Shown here: piece after piece, positions 48,931 to 59,391 of the stretch | Layout of the letters: every line of letters starts with the position of its first letter | Position numbering within the stretch: the stretch's first letter is position 1 | From: Paenibacillus guangzhouensis | GTDB lineage: Bacteria > Bacillota > Bacilli > Paenibacillales > Paenibacillaceae | DNA: 64,000 bases | Assembly (NCBI RefSeq): GCF_009363075.1 | Contig: NZ_CP045293.1 | Coordinates: 5,140,501 to 5,204,500, forward strand | Direction of reading: 5' to 3' | The notes under the pieces: model-generated | Told to the model about the DNA's origin: nothing | Databases searched by the model: none | The model's input: only the letters and a program-made list of their open reading frames with translations | Program-made: the position numbers and the translations under genes

Positions 48931-49545
48931 TTATAGCACTCCTTTCGTCGAAGGAACCCCCTGCACGCGCGGATCAATGCTAGTCGCTTCATCGAGGGCA
49001 CGTCCCAACGCTTTGAAGATCGCTTCAATCATATGATGCGTGTTCTGTCCATAGTGAACGATGACGTGCAGCGTCATCCGCGCTTCAAGCGCAAGCTTCC
49101 ACAGGAACTCATGGACAAGCTCCGTCGAGAAACTTCCGACCTGCTGCGACGGATACTGCGCGCGATATTCGAAATGTGGACGGTTGCTCAGGTCAATCAC
49201 CACTTGCGCAAGCGCTTCGTCCATCGGTACGAAGACCGATGCGTAACGTTTGATTCCTTTTTTGTCGCCAAGCGCTTCTTGGATCGTCTGCCCGAGGCAA
49301 ATGCCGATATCCTCAACCGTATGGTGATCATCAATGTCGACGTCGCCACGCGCAACAACATTCAGATTGAATTGTCCATGCTTCGTGAACAGATCAAGCA
49401 TATGGTTCAAGAACGGCACATCGGTCTCGATTTCAGAAATGCCCGTACCGTCGATATCAAAGGCTAATTGAATATCCGTCTCGTTCGTCTTGCGCGCCAC
49501 ACTCGCTGCGCGTCCTGCACGTTGTTCGTTCACTGCGTCTGTCAT
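48931..49545 (-). CDS. hisB: Imidazoleglycerol-phosphate dehydratase
   Basis: HisB dehydrates IGP to imidazole acetol phosphate. The 204-residue monofunctional enzyme has [53 protein letters not shown] and HEFLWKLA, holding the manganese-binding His clusters. Its start overlaps hisD by four bases. Confidence 0.97.
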   Translation of the reverse strand: MTDAVNEQRAGRAASVARKTNETDIQLAFDIDGTGISEIETDVPFLNHMLDLFTKHGQFNLNVVARGDVDIDDHHTVEDIGICLGQTIQEALGDKKGIKRYASVFVPMDEALAQVVIDLSNRPHFEYRAQYPSQQVGSFSTELVHEFLWKLALEARMTLHVIVHYGQNTHHMIEAIFKALGRALDEATSIDPRVQGVPSTKGVL

Positions 49546-50834
49546 TGTGAATTCCCTTCCTTTTCTAGCCGAATTTGTATCGCTCTCGCATGCCCTTCCA
49601 GGCCCTCATGCCGTGCCAGCTCCATAATGGTTGCGCCATTGGCGAGCAAGGCTTCCTTGCTATAATGAATAAGACTCGATTTCTTAATGAAGTCATCGAC
49701 ATCCACCGGTGATGAGTATCTAGCCGTCCCATTCGTCGGAATGATATGATTCGGTCCGGCCAGATAATCGCCGACAGGTTCCGAACTGTACGGTCCAAGG
49801 AATATGGCCCCGGCGTTCTCAATCAATCCGAGATATCGCATTGGTTCTTCGACCATCACTTCCAGATGCTCCGGTGCCATTCGATTGATCACTTGGATTC
49901 CCTCTTCAATGGAATCCACGACGATTATCGCTCCATATTGATCGATCGAGGCTTGAGCAATAGAGCGTCGCGGGAGCTCAGCCACTTGCCGCGAGACCTC
50001 GCTCGCTACGGCTTCCGCGTTCGCCATCGAGGTTGTTACCAAGATCGCGGAGGCCATCTCATCATGCTCCGCTTGAGAGAGTAAGTCCGCTGCGACATAA
50101 GACGCATTCGCTGAATCGTCAGCGAGGACGGCGATTTCGCTTGGACCTGCCATGCTGTCAATATCGACTGCGCCATACACCTCGCGCTTCGCGAGCGCAA
50201 CATAAATATTGCCTGGCCCGCAGATTTTATCGACTGGCGCAATCGTCTCCGTCCCATAGGCCAATGCAGCAATCGCTTGTGCGCCTCCAACACGATAGAG
50301 CTCCTTCACGCCCGCTTCTGCAGCTGCGACCAGTATGTACGGGTCGATCCCTTCCTTGCCGCCTGTAGCCGGTGGAGTCACCATCACGATCTCAGGTACA
50401 CCTGCGACTTGCGCAGGAATGACGTTCATGAGTACAGACGAAGGATAAGCCGCTTTCCCGCCAGGCACGTACACTCCAACGCGGCGGAGCGGTCGAATAA
50501 TCTGGCCGAGCATGGTTCCATCCGGCTGCAGATCGAACCAGGATGTCCGTTTTTGTTTTTCGTGATAGACACGAATATTATCGGCTGCTTTACGAATCGC
50601 TGTCACGAACGAATCTTCAACCTGACTATAGGCGGCTTGAATCTCTTCCTCGGTTACACGGAGCTGAGAGGACTGCAGCTGAACACGGTCATGTTCCGCC
50701 GTATAACGCAGCAGTGCAGCATCTCCTTCTTGCTTCACGTGCTCTACAATCTTTTTGACGCTCTGATTCTGCTCTGGCGTTCCATATTCCACTTCTCGCT
50801 GCAGAGAGAATTCACTTGCAGGTACTATACGCAT
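49542..50834 (-). CDS. hisD: Histidinol dehydrogenase
   Basis: HisD oxidises histidinol to histidine with two NAD. The 430-residue product has [70 protein letters not shown] and [15 protein letters not shown]. The ATG at 50834 is preceded by AGGTGG at six bases; an upstream ATG would overlap that site. Confidence 0.97.
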   Translation of the reverse strand: MRIVPASEFSLQREVEYGTPEQNQSVKKIVEHVKQEGDAALLRYTAEHDRVQLQSSQLRVTEEEIQAAYSQVEDSFVTAIRKAADNIRVYHEKQKRTSWFDLQPDGTMLGQIIRPLRRVGVYVPGGKAAYPSSVLMNVIPAQVAGVPEIVMVTPPATGGKEGIDPYILVAAAEAGVKELYRVGGAQAIAALAYGTETIAPVDKICGPGNIYVALAKREVYGAVDIDSMAGPSEIAVLADDSANASYVAADLLSQAEHDEMASAILVTTSMANAEAVASEVSRQVAELPRRSIAQASIDQYGAIIVVDSIEEGIQVINRMAPEHLEVMVEEPMRYLGLIENAGAIFLGPYSSEPVGDYLAGPNHIIPTNGTARYSSPVDVDDFIKKSSLIHYSKEALLANGATIMELARHEGLEGHARAIQIRLEKEGNSQ

Positions 50835-50892
50835 GAACATCCACCTTCCCCACATTTCTATCCTAATCCGTCTATCTAATCATTTATCCGAT

Positions 50893-51528
50893 TTATTTCG
50901 ATACATTCGGGATGACTCTCTGCAGTTGATCACAGAGTCCCTGGATCGCATCATTCTTCATCCGGTAGCTGACCCGGTTCGCAATCAATCGACTTGTAAT
51001 ACTAAAGATTTGTTCCATCTCCACCAATCCATTATCGCGAAGCGTCTGCCCCGTCTCTACCATATCAACAATCCGATCGGCGAGTCCGATTAATGGCGCA
51101 AGCTCGATGGATCCGTTCAATTTAATGACATCCACTTGCTGCCCAAGTTCACGGAAATATTGTGAGGCAACATTCGGATATTTGGTCGCTACGCGCGGAT
51201 GAATGACCGGCTTCCAATCCGGTAACCCAATGACAGACATCCGGCATGGCGCAATCCCAAGATCGAGCAGCTCGTAGACGTCTTTATTCTCCTCCATAAG
51301 GACGTCTTTACCCACGATACCAATATCCGCAACCCCATATTCAACATAGGTCGGCACATCGACCGGCTTTGCCATGATGAACTCCATATTCGCTTCCGGC
51401 AGCTCGATGATTAGTTTGCGCGTATCATCGAAATCCGTTGAGATCGGCAGTCCCGCTTCACGAAATAGAGCAGACGCCTGCTTATAGATTCGCCCTTTGG
51501 GCATCGCCACTTTTAACGTATCTCGCAT
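50893..51528 (-). CDS. hisG: ATP phosphoribosyltransferase, short form
   Basis: HisG joins ATP and PRPP, the first and feedback-inhibited step of histidine synthesis. The 211-residue product is the short form, which lacks the C-terminal regulatory domain and needs HisZ. It has [32 protein letters not shown] and the PRPP-binding [24 protein letters not shown] precedes the ATG, whose first base overlaps the hisZ stop (TGATG). Confidence 0.97.
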   Translation of the reverse strand: MRDTLKVAMPKGRIYKQASALFREAGLPISTDFDDTRKLIIELPEANMEFIMAKPVDVPTYVEYGVADIGIVGKDVLMEENKDVYELLDLGIAPCRMSVIGLPDWKPVIHPRVATKYPNVASQYFRELGQQVDVIKLNGSIELAPLIGLADRIVDMVETGQTLRDNGLVEMEQIFSITSRLIANRVSYRMKNDAIQGLCDQLQRVIPNVSK

Positions 51529-52643
51529 CAGACATCCCCCTCTACATATCTCGTAACAACACAATTTCCGGCCTCACGTAAAGTTCGTGCCTCCCGGAAC
51601 ACTTGTGCACGCGTTTGTGCTGTATATGATAACGTAATGATTGCCTGCTGATCTTGCTCTTCATCTCCTACGACATCCAGTATTCGCGTCGTCTTCAATG
51701 CGAACCCTGTAGCCGGTGCCGGACGGCCGAATTGCTGCAGCAGATTGTCATAGCGGCCACCGCTGCAGACAGGAGAACCAAGCTCTAAGGCATAACCTTC
51801 GAAAGTCATCCCCGTATAATAAGAGAAATCCCCGATCATCGTCAGATCCAATAGAACATGTTGACTGACCCCGTAGGCCTCCAATGCTTCCCATACCATA
51901 TGCAAATGTTCAATCGAAGCTCTGGTCTGTTGTTCGCTGCTTAGCTGCAATGCTTGCTCGCATATCTCTTTGCCGCCACGTAACCGTAGAATCCCTTCTA
52001 ATATCTGCTGTTCCGACGCATCAAGTCCCCACTCACGAATCCGCTCCCGGTATCCAACATAATCACGGCTTAGCAAACAGAGCTTCAGCGCTTCTTGATC
52101 CTCCTTGCGATCATGCAGGACCTCTTCGAATAGGCCGTTTAAGAAACCGACATGTCCCATAGCGAACTTAAACTGAGAGACACCCGCTGCCTGAAGTGAG
52201 GCAATTGCCAGCGCCACAACTTCTGCATCCGCTTCAGCCGTAGCGTCCCCGACAAGCTCAACACCCGTCTGGAAAAATTCCGCTTCACGTCCCGCTTCCT
52301 CCTCAATCGTCCGGAACACATTGGAGTGGTACGAGAGCCGAATGGGAAAAGCTTCATCCTTTAATAGAGATGAGACAACACGCGCAATGGGGGCTGTCAT
52401 ATCCGAACGCAATACGAGCGCAGTACCTCGATTATTCAACAGCTTGAACAGCTTATGATCCGATGTAGCACTCGCCACACCGACAGTATCGTAATATTCA
52501 ATCGTTGGCGTCAAAATTTGCCGATAGCCCCAGCGGCCCATGCAATCCAGCACATTTCGCTCGATCGTGCGCAGTTTGGATACCGCATGCGGTAGATAAT
52601 CTTTGACACCTACTGGTTTTTCGAAAACTTTAGGTTTTGACAT
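51528..52643 (-). CDS. hisZ: ATP phosphoribosyltransferase regulatory subunit HisZ
   Basis: HisZ is a histidyl-tRNA-synthetase paralogue that forms the regulatory part of the HisG-HisZ complex. The 371-residue product has the class II motifs GVKDYLPH, motif 2-like [19 protein letters not shown] and motif 3-like [19 protein letters not shown], but no anticodon-binding domain. The ATG at 52643 has AGGTGG five bases upstream. It heads the operon, with the predicted promoter and CTACC/GGTAG operator in front. Confidence 0.95.
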   Translation of the reverse strand: MSKPKVFEKPVGVKDYLPHAVSKLRTIERNVLDCMGRWGYRQILTPTIEYYDTVGVASATSDHKLFKLLNNRGTALVLRSDMTAPIARVVSSLLKDEAFPIRLSYHSNVFRTIEEEAGREAEFFQTGVELVGDATAEADAEVVALAIASLQAAGVSQFKFAMGHVGFLNGLFEEVLHDRKEDQEALKLCLLSRDYVGYRERIREWGLDASEQQILEGILRLRGGKEICEQALQLSSEQQTRASIEHLHMVWEALEAYGVSQHVLLDLTMIGDFSYYTGMTFEGYALELGSPVCSGGRYDNLLQQFGRPAPATGFALKTTRILDVVGDEEQDQQAIITLSYTAQTRAQVFREARTLREAGNCVVTRYVEGDV

Positions 52644-52681
52644 TCCATCCACCTCGAATAATGCTTTAGTAAAGTAATGTG

Positions 52682-52702
52682 CTACCATGGTAGTATGCTA
52701 CC
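52682..52702 (-). promoter_or_regulatory. Candidate his-operon operator
   Basis: CTACC-AT-GGTAG-TATG-CTACC contains two overlapping perfect inverted repeats sharing the middle GGTAG. It lies in the 5' leader, about 20 bases after the -10 and 40 before the hisZ start. No T-box features (specifier loop, TGG antiterminator bulge) are seen, so repression by a DNA-binding protein is more likely. Confidence 0.5.
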
Positions 52703-52721
52703 AAATTAAAGATTATTGATC

Positions 52722-52750
52722 ATGTTAACACGTTCCATACCCAACGTCAA
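52722..52750 (-). promoter_or_regulatory. Predicted his operon promoter
   Basis: TTGACG (52750-52745) and TAACAT (52727-52722) are 17 bases apart on the minus strand. It is upstream of the operator-like repeats. Confidence 0.5.
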
Positions 52751-52829
52751 TCACCAACAACCCATTCTTCCTTCTATTTATTTTACCAGAATTAACCGTA
52801 TTCGTCCCATCATGTCACAATTTCAACTA

Positions 52830-52857
52830 TTTACGTATGGATAAAAATGGTTATAAT
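52830..52857 (+). promoter_or_regulatory. Predicted promoter of the DUF5693-like gene
   Basis: TTTACG (52830-52835) and TATAAT (52852-52857) are 16 bases apart on the plus strand, 61 bases before the start codon. Confidence 0.5.
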
Positions 52858-52918
52858 AAATGTAACAAATTGACACCTTGTCCACGCTCCTTGCACCCTA
52901 TCCCTTCTGGAGGATTCT

Positions 52919-54922
52919 ATGAACACTTGGCACAAATGGTGCTCAGTCCTTATCGCCCTGATGTTACTCATCTCCATACCGACTTGCATCGAGCGCGTAC
53001 GATATGAACATTCGTACAAACCATTGGAGATTGCGATTCCCTATCACCCTCTATCAGCACAGGACAGTATTTATACCGAGCATAACCAGGAGCAATGGAT
53101 GAAGAAATTCATTCAGGCCGGCGTAACGACGTTTATCGTTCAAGATACGACGCTGGAACAGCTGCAATCCAGGCAAAAACTTACATTCTCGGCTGGGGAT
53201 GATCTCGCAAACAGCTTGAATCAAGAGCAAATGTATCTCAAATATCTCACAAAGAGCAGTTCAGTCATCCAGTTGAATCAACCTTCGCTTAGCGAAGCGA
53301 ATTATTACGAGCAAATGCTCGAAGACGCTTTTAAAGATAAGCTTCGCAAAATCGAGTTGGATAACGGTGATCCCATCTACATCGTCCGTGGGAGCTCCAA
53401 ACAAATTGCATCACAACCACTCGGGATCGATTGGACCCAAATTCAATATATTCAGAAACGCTTTCCTGTCGAAATCGCCGTACAATATACGAACACCGCT
53501 ATTTACCACGATGAGACCTTCATGCAGCGACAGTTCGAGATCTTAAATACAATGGATATTCATCACCTCGTCTTTAAAGGTGATCAAGCGATCGGTTATC
53601 CGCTGCAGACGAAATGGATGGCCGACACAATGAAAGCTTACGGTATGTATTTCAACTTCGATAGAACTCAGCAAGGAGCCAAGCAATTAGCCAAACAATC
53701 GGGGTTCCAGTTGATTCGTGACATGACGGTGGATCCACAGCACTTGCAATACTTGCCTGTCAAACAAGCAGCCTCACAGCTCGCAGACGAGGTGACGAAT
53801 TGCGCCCTCCAGATGATCACGCTTCCGATTACGAGGACAGATATCGTCACTGATGCCTTTGGGATGCTTCACCTCACCCGCATTATTGAGAATACCTTAG
53901 AGGCTGTAGCGCCCCACTATACAGCTGGGTTAGCCGTTCCGCTAGCAAGTCTGGATGTGAATGATGGATTTGCAATACATCGCATGGTAGCTATATTCGG
54001 CATCACACTGCTAACCATGCTAACCGCATACAAATTGACCCGAGCATCCTCATCTTATTGGTTCGTCCTTCTTCTCTCATTAACATGCTTCAGTGCATGG
54101 CTCTTGGATAGCTCATATACGGTATGGCTCGAGAACAGCTATGCCCTTCTTGGTATCGTTGCAGCCCCTACGTTAGGCATGATTCTAGCTATTGAACGGC
54201 TTGAACGTTGGTCGGCTAGAAATCCATATACGAGATCCAGTCTCATATCCTATCCGCTTCAACAGCTCATCCAAGTGATTTTCGCCTTTCTCTTGTGCGG
54301 ACTTATCACTTTAATCGGCGCCATATTCATGATCAGCTTCTGGCATGATATGAATTATTTGACCGAGGTCGTACGTTTCCAAGGAGTTCGATTGCAGCTC
54401 ATTGTAACTATCTTGCTCGTGGGCATCTATCTTTTGCTTCAACGTCACCAACACCCAACCACTCCAAGCCATGATTCCATGGAACAATCGCCCAAGTGGT
54501 GGTTCAAATTCAGTCTGATCATCACCGCCTTTGGTGTTACGATCTTCGTTCTCTTACCGATATCACCAATATTGGGGAACGAACTAGGGCCAATTGGGAG
54601 AGAATCTGGAATCCTTACCTTTCTTCATCCCAATGAATGGCTCGTGGGACACCCCTTATTTATACTTGCTTCCTATGGGATACTTAGGAAAAGATCACAC
54701 TATATACTATTCATTCCTGCTATGATCGGACAAATAGCGATGATGAACGCCATAATGCACATCTACACCCCCTTGCTGACATCGATCAGTCGCAGCATCA
54801 TCGCAATGGTTACTGGCTGCATCATCGGACTAATCCTCCACGGCATCCAGATTCTAATCCAGAACACAACCATACGAATATCCCAGTTCAAGCAGCAGCG
54901 TGAATCACACACCTCTCTCTAG
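52919..54922 (+). CDS. DUF5693-like multi-spanning membrane protein
   Basis: This is a 667-residue protein. An N-terminal membrane anchor (about 8-24) precedes an extracytoplasmic region of about 320 residues with a TIM-barrel-like look (ITLPITRTDIVTD and FNFDRTQQGAKQLAKQ). The rest has about eight membrane helices, ending in a basic tail. GGAGG lies six bases before the ATG. Family assignment to DUF5693 rests on this layout and on recall of Paenibacillus proteins often found beside csaB. That would fit a role in cell-wall polymer or S-layer assembly, but no csaB is visible here. It is divergent from the his operon. Confidence 0.75.
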   Translation: MNTWHKWCSVLIALMLLISIPTCIERVRYEHSYKPLEIAIPYHPLSAQDSIYTEHNQEQWMKKFIQAGVTTFIVQDTTLEQLQSRQKLTFSAGDDLANSLNQEQMYLKYLTKSSSVIQLNQPSLSEANYYEQMLEDAFKDKLRKIELDNGDPIYIVRGSSKQIASQPLGIDWTQIQYIQKRFPVEIAVQYTNTAIYHDETFMQRQFEILNTMDIHHLVFKGDQAIGYPLQTKWMADTMKAYGMYFNFDRTQQGAKQLAKQSGFQLIRDMTVDPQHLQYLPVKQAASQLADEVTNCALQMITLPITRTDIVTDAFGMLHLTRIIENTLEAVAPHYTAGLAVPLASLDVNDGFAIHRMVAIFGITLLTMLTAYKLTRASSSYWFVLLLSLTCFSAWLLDSSYTVWLENSYALLGIVAAPTLGMILAIERLERWSARNPYTRSSLISYPLQQLIQVIFAFLLCGLITLIGAIFMISFWHDMNYLTEVVRFQGVRLQLIVTILLVGIYLLLQRHQHPTTPSHDSMEQSPKWWFKFSLIITAFGVTIFVLLPISPILGNELGPIGRESGILTFLHPNEWLVGHPLFILASYGILRKRSHYILFIPAMIGQIAMMNAIMHIYTPLLTSISRSIIAMVTGCIIGLILHGIQILIQNTTIRISQFKQQRESHTSL

Positions 54923-54932
54923 GAGATACAAC

Positions 54933-54976
54933 AAGGCCCATCAGCTTCATGTTCAACCATGATAGCCGATGGGCTT
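54933..54976. terminator. Bidirectional terminator
   Basis: AAGGCCCATC with GATGGGCTT, extended inward by CATG and CATG, forms a long imperfect stem. It lies between the convergent DUF5693-like and deacetylase genes. Confidence 0.75.
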
Positions 54977-55008
54977 AAGTGATAGGATACATATTCTTGA
55001 GTTGAAGA

Positions 55009-55932
55009 CTATACGGTGACCATCATCGAATAAGGTGTTAACGGTCGAATATCCTTCCGTCTTCCCTGATGTTTCATCAATTGAATCAATTTCGTTGGAT
55101 TCATCTTCTGGTTCCCTGCATTCACGCGATATCCAATGCGATCCGCGCGTGTATTAATTCCTGCATTGACCGTGAACATAAGCGGGATATCCGTCTGCTT
55201 CGCCACTTGAATCACCTCAGGCCGATAAGCGCCATACGGAAAAGCCAACACCCCGTACGTATTGCCAAGCTTCTCACGAAGCATCCGCTCGGATGAAGCC
55301 AAATCCTTCGTAACACGCAGCGTAAATTCCTCTTTGGTCTCAATACGCTTGAGGTCTTTCAAGTACAGACGTTTGGACATCACCGGCTTCATATCCCCCT
55401 TCGCATTATAAGGGCCATACTGATGAGAATCGAACGTATGGTTGAAGAAGCTCATCCCGCCTGCTTTCATCTCTTTCATTTGCTCCCACGACAATTTCGG
55501 ACGCCCGACATGCTTCGGATTATCGATAGATGAGACAATAATGAAGTTGGTCGCCGTTAACCGCATCTTTTTCAGAATAGGGTAGACTTCTGTATAGAAG
55601 CTCTCATATCCATCGTCGAACGTTAGCAATACTGCATTATTCGGTACTGATTTATGTTCTAACATAAATGCCACATAATCATCCATGGAGATCACATTAA
55701 ATCCATGATTGACGATAGCTTCGAGTTGATCCTTGAATAATTGCGGTGAGATAATCGATTTAATTTTCGGATTAGCCGATATTTCATGATACATCAGAAC
55801 CAAGACTTTGTCCTTGTAATACACGCCATTCGATACTGCATTTGGCCTCGCCACCGCTCGTTGTCCTCCACTACTGAGCAGCTCGATCATCAACAACATG
55901 ACTGCTCCCAACAGCCCCATTTTCCACTTCAT
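55009..55932 (-). CDS. Polysaccharide deacetylase (NodB domain), secreted
   Basis: This is a 307-residue extracytoplasmic metal-dependent deacetylase. A signal anchor (about 5-22) precedes a NodB/CE4 domain. VLVLMYHEIS, LLTFDDGYESF (catalytic and metal Asp), FFNHTFDSHQYG (H-x-x-x-H type zinc pair, here HTFDSH) and the late AFPYGAYRPEV are the family motifs. Likely substrate: peptidoglycan or exopolysaccharide N-acetyl groups. GGGGAGG lies before the ATG. It follows the yvoF-type gene with its terminator between, so it is a separate unit. Confidence 0.88.
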   Translation of the reverse strand: MKWKMGLLGAVMLLMIELLSSGGQRAVARPNAVSNGVYYKDKVLVLMYHEISANPKIKSIISPQLFKDQLEAIVNHGFNVISMDDYVAFMLEHKSVPNNAVLLTFDDGYESFYTEVYPILKKMRLTATNFIIVSSIDNPKHVGRPKLSWEQMKEMKAGGMSFFNHTFDSHQYGPYNAKGDMKPVMSKRLYLKDLKRIETKEEFTLRVTKDLASSERMLREKLGNTYGVLAFPYGAYRPEVIQVAKQTDIPLMFTVNAGINTRADRIGYRVNAGNQKMNPTKLIQLMKHQGRRKDIRPLTPYSMMVTV

Positions 55933-56035
55933 TACTTAATGCCTCCCCAGACATCTATACATGCATATTCCAATACTTATTTTTCCTGCTTCATTAAATT
56001 ACCATGTTTTCTGCAATACGTCATTCATTTACATG

Positions 56036-56071
56036 AAAAAAATACCTACAGTTTATCCGTAGGTATTTTGA
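56036..56071 (-). terminator. Terminator of the hprK-lgt-ppaX-acyltransferase operon
   Basis: AAATACCTAC and GTAGGTATTT pair around TGTTTATC-like loop bases; TTTTTTC follows on the minus strand. It lies 15 bases past the acyltransferase stop. Confidence 0.8.
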
Positions 56072-56085
56072 CTTCAATATTGGGT

Positions 56086-56568
56086 TTATTTGGGGGAAAT
56101 GACCTGCATCGGATTCCCGCCGACGAATTGGCCCGCCGCGACATCTTTGTGAACAACTGAACCTGCCGCCACGACTGCATTGTCGCCTATTGTTACACCG
56201 GGTAATATCGTGGAGTTCGCTCCGATCATGACGTTGGATCCAATCAATACATCACCAAGACGATACTCCTTGATCAGATACTCATGGGCCAAAATCGTCG
56301 TATTATACCCGATAATCGAGTTATCACCGATGGAGATCCGTTCAGGAAAGAACACATCCACCATGACCATCAAGCCGAATGCCGTATCTTTGCCAATTTT
56401 CATCCCGAGCATTCGCCGGTAAATCCAGTTCTTCAAAGGTAAATGAGGGCAATATCTTGCCATTTGAATGCTAATAAAATTTTTGACGCCCTTCCATGGA
56501 CTGACTGTGCGGTAAATTTGCCAGAGCGCATTCGATCCTTCGACGGGATATCGCTCAACATTCCTCAC
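56086..56568 (-). CDS. Acyltransferase, left-handed beta-helix (YvoF-like)
   Basis: This is a 160-residue cytoplasmic hexapeptide-repeat acetyltransferase. The repeats ISIGDNSIIGYNT, VLIGSNVMIGANSTILPGV and TIGDNAVVAAGSVV form the left-handed helix, and FVGGNPMQVISPK is the C-terminal cap. GTG starts inside the ppaX stop (GTGTGA), a four-base overlap. Gene order hprK-lgt-ppaX-this gene matches B. subtilis yvoF. It probably transfers acetyl from acetyl-CoA to a sugar or wall component, acceptor unknown. Confidence 0.88.
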   Translation of the reverse strand: MRNVERYPVEGSNALWQIYRTVSPWKGVKNFISIQMARYCPHLPLKNWIYRRMLGMKIGKDTAFGLMVMVDVFFPERISIGDNSIIGYNTTILAHEYLIKEYRLGDVLIGSNVMIGANSTILPGVTIGDNAVVAAGSVVHKDVAAGQFVGGNPMQVISPK

Positions 56569-57218
56569 ACGCGATCCTGCTCCAATCCGACTAAGGCATA
56601 TAAATCCCGCATGTCATGAATAACATGCTTCGGCTCATAAGGCGCAAGCGCCGCTTCACCTTTCAAGGACCAACTGACAGCTACAGAAACAGCTCCTGCC
56701 GCATTCGCAGCCTGGATGTCTGCAGGGCTATCCCCCACCATCAATGTCGTTGCTGGGTTTGCGCCTAGCTGCTCTATGGCCAGTAACACCGGCTCAGGGT
56801 GCGGCTTCGGATTCTGTACATCGAGAACGGTAACAACAGTACCCAAATAAGGGAGGAGGTCGAACATCTTCAGAGCCCGTTCCGTCGTCTCCCGAACCTT
56901 CGTCGTAACGACACCCAGCTTCACTCCATGACGATGGAGATTCTCAATCACTTCGAGCACGTAGGGGAACTCGCGAACCAATTCATCGTGGCGTTCACGA
57001 TTGTACTTCCGATAAGCATCCACGAATGGCGTAACGTCCTCTTGCCCTGTGAACTGACGCATCTGGCTCTCTAACGTCTGTCCCATGTAGGGAATAATCT
57101 GCTCACGATTAAACGTTGGCGGTGTATGCTCTTTGAGTACATAGAGAAAAGTCTCAATAATTAAATCGTTCGTATCTATAATCGTTCCATCTAAATCAAA
57201 TAATACCGTTTCAATCAC
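56565..57218 (-). CDS. ppaX: Pyrophosphatase PpaX
   Basis: PpaX is an HAD-family enzyme that removes pyrophosphate formed when HprK dephosphorylates HPr-Ser-P. The 217-residue product has the HAD motifs VLFDLDGTIIDTND, GVVTTK, NPKPHPEP and VGDSPADI. GTG starts at the lgt stop with a four-base overlap. Operon position beside hprK supports the role. Confidence 0.93.
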   Translation of the reverse strand: MIETVLFDLDGTIIDTNDLIIETFLYVLKEHTPPTFNREQIIPYMGQTLESQMRQFTGQEDVTPFVDAYRKYNRERHDELVREFPYVLEVIENLHRHGVKLGVVTTKVRETTERALKMFDLLPYLGTVVTVLDVQNPKPHPEPVLLAIEQLGANPATTLMVGDSPADIQAANAAGAVSVAVSWSLKGEAALAPYEPKHVIHDMRDLYALVGLEQDRV

Positions 57219-58267
57219 AACGTAGGCTCCTTCTTGTCTGACGACTCATCAGCTGAGCCATCCTCTTGTTGTTGGGTGCGATTCACAGGTTCTGCAGGTC
57301 CTGTTGATGGGATTGTCGCTGCAATTTCTTGCACAGCAGCGCTTTTCGTATTCACAATTGGATCTATATAACGTGCATTCGCATAGCCTTTGACACGACG
57401 CACAACGATGAGAATGATCGCTGCGACAATAATGATAATCGCGAGCAATTGCGAGATTCGCACGTTACCGTAGGACGGATCGAGGTGTCCTGGTTCGAAT
57501 AAGAGCTCCATTGGCGCCCAGAAGAATCCGACGAAGGAAGCAAGCCAATCCGGTCCGAGGAATGCAAGACTATCTGTACGCAAACCTTCCACGAAGAAAC
57601 GACCGACCGAGTACCAGATGAAATAAGACATGAATAATTCCCCAGCGCGCAAGAACGATTGACGGCGCAGCACGAACAAGAGCAGAATCCCGATTAGGTT
57701 CCACACCGATTCATACAAGAAGGTCGGATGGTGGTAGACCATGCCTGAAGCCTCTTGCACATACATCTGATTGACGATAAAATCAGGCAAATGCAGCGTG
57801 TTCCGAAGGAAAGACTCCGATACAGGACCGCCGTACGCCTCCTGGTTCACGAAGTTCCCCCAGCGGCCAATCATCTGCCCAGCAAGCAGGGAAGGTGCGC
57901 AAATATCAGCAATTCGCCAGAAAGAATATCCCTTCTTACGGACGAGGATGACTGCACAGATAATCGCACCGATGAGTGCACCATAAATCGCAATCCCACC
58001 GTTCCAAATCTTGAATATATCTAGAAGATTATCCTTATATTCATCCCATTTAAATGCCACATAATAGATCCGCGCGCCAATTATGGCTGATGGTACACCG
58101 AGCAATAGAAGGTCCATGAAGAAATCTTGCGGAATGCCGAATCGCTTACCTTCGCGAATCGCAAGCAATAGACCCACTAATGCCGCCGTTCCAAGGATGA
58201 TGCCATACCAATGCACAGCAATCGGTCCGATGGAAAAAGCGATCGGGTTCAATAACAAATACTGCAT
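57215..58267 (-). CDS. lgt: Prolipoprotein diacylglyceryl transferase
   Basis: Lgt attaches diacylglycerol to the lipobox cysteine of lipoprotein precursors. The 350-residue protein has about seven membrane helices. IAVHWYGIILG, WNGGIAIYGALIG, the signature QMIGRWGNFVNQEAYGG, and VGRFFVEGLRTDSLAF are conserved. The C-terminal tail (about 70 residues, acidic, Gln- and Ser-rich) exceeds the usual length. It follows hprK. Confidence 0.97.
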   Translation of the reverse strand: MQYLLLNPIAFSIGPIAVHWYGIILGTAALVGLLLAIREGKRFGIPQDFFMDLLLLGVPSAIIGARIYYVAFKWDEYKDNLLDIFKIWNGGIAIYGALIGAIICAVILVRKKGYSFWRIADICAPSLLAGQMIGRWGNFVNQEAYGGPVSESFLRNTLHLPDFIVNQMYVQEASGMVYHHPTFLYESVWNLIGILLLFVLRRQSFLRAGELFMSYFIWYSVGRFFVEGLRTDSLAFLGPDWLASFVGFFWAPMELLFEPGHLDPSYGNVRISQLLAIIIIVAAIILIVVRRVKGYANARYIDPIVNTKSAAVQEIAATIPSTGPAEPVNRTQQQEDGSADESSDKKEPTL

Positions 58268-58302
58268 AACTCACACTCCTACTTCAGTCCATATCGTAAA
58301 TC

Positions 58303-59241
58303 TTAATCCAAATCGTCCGTATCTTCCGAGATCGTCTCCGTCAGCTTATTCGTAAATTGCAACGCAGCGTTATAACCCATCCGCTTCAGGCGATAGTTCA
58401 TTGCAGCCACTTCAATAATAACAGCTAAGTTCCGACCTGGGCGAACAGGGATTGTCACGAGTGGGATATCGGTATCGATAATTCGTGTCTTCTCCTCATC
58501 GAGCCCCAGACGGTCATATTGCTTGTCCTGCTGCCAAGCTTCTAGCTTGATGACCACACTAATTCGCTTGTTATTACGCACCGCACCGGCTCCGAACAAT
58601 GTCATCACATTGATGATCCCTATCCCGCGAATTTCAAGTAAGTGGCGAATCAATTCCGGTGCTGTCGCGTGCAATTGGAAATCGGAGGTCTGACGAATTT
58701 CTACCGCATCATCGGCAACAAGGCGATGACCGCGCTTCACGAGTTCTAGCGCTGTCTCACTCTTACCAATACCGCTGCTACCGGTAATGAGCATTCCTAC
58801 GCCGTATACATCTACGAGTACCCCATGAATCGTTGTCGTTGGCGCGAGGCGCTTCTCTAGAAAACCTGTAATCCGGCTTGAGAGCGTCGTCGTCGCAACC
58901 GGACTGCGCAACAATGCTATATTCTTCTGATTTGCCATATCAATAAACTCTTGCGGCACTTCCAAATTTCTCGTTACAACAATACACGGCGTCTCTTCCG
59001 AACCAAACTGTTCAATGCGATTCTTCCGCTCCTCAGGGGATAGCATTTGGAAGAAAGCCAGTTCCGTCTTCCCTAGAATTTGCACGCGATCGACGGGATG
59101 ATATTCGAAGTAACCCGCCATTTCAAGACCTGGGCGATATAGATCATCGACCTTAATAATGTGTTTTAATCCTGCTTCACCTGCAAGAACCTCTAAGTTG
59201 AATTGTTCGACCAATTCTGAAACTTTTACCTTCTTGGACAT
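58303..59241 (-). CDS. hprK: HPr kinase/phosphorylase
   Basis: HprK phosphorylates HPr (and Crh) on Ser46 in response to fructose 1,6-bisphosphate, driving CcpA-dependent catabolite repression, and removes the phosphate when energy is low. The 312-residue product has the Walker [20 protein letters not shown], the catalytic [10 protein letters not shown], and the signature [29 protein letters not shown] lies before the ATG. It heads hprK-lgt-ppaX-acyltransferase; its substrate is encoded at 36231-36500. Confidence 0.97.
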   Translation of the reverse strand: MSKKVKVSELVEQFNLEVLAGEAGLKHIIKVDDLYRPGLEMAGYFEYHPVDRVQILGKTELAFFQMLSPEERKNRIEQFGSEETPCIVVTRNLEVPQEFIDMANQKNIALLRSPVATTTLSSRITGFLEKRLAPTTTIHGVLVDVYGVGMLITGSSGIGKSETALELVKRGHRLVADDAVEIRQTSDFQLHATAPELIRHLLEIRGIGIINVMTLFGAGAVRNNKRISVVIKLEAWQQDKQYDRLGLDEEKTRIIDTDIPLVTIPVRPGRNLAVIIEVAAMNYRLKRMGYNAALQFTNKLTETISEDTDDLD

Positions 59242-59340
59242 ATCTTCCTCTCCTTATCTCCGATGTCATTATCGTATCTGATCTTGGCATTGAAATCAAA
59301 TTCTATTGCGCCATATATGGGGCCTAGATAACCTATTATG

Positions 59341-59371
59341 AAAAAAACCGCCCTGCAAGAGGACGGTTTTT
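59341..59371 (-). terminator. Terminator of the MsmX-type ATPase gene
   Basis: AAAACCGTCC and GGGCGGTTTT pair on the minus strand around TCTTGCA, with TTT following. Confidence 0.8.
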
Positions 59372-59391
59372 GATTATAAGCTTATACGCGC

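Noticed and set aside
48277-49036. Overlapping long frames in the GC-rich hisH region, including a 239-codon minus-strand frame
   Set aside because: They are alternate frames created by high GC third positions; hisH and hisB account for the region with complete family motifs.
52644-52760. T-box riboswitch upstream of hisZ
   Set aside because: The leader is short and lacks specifier, antiterminator and terminator elements.
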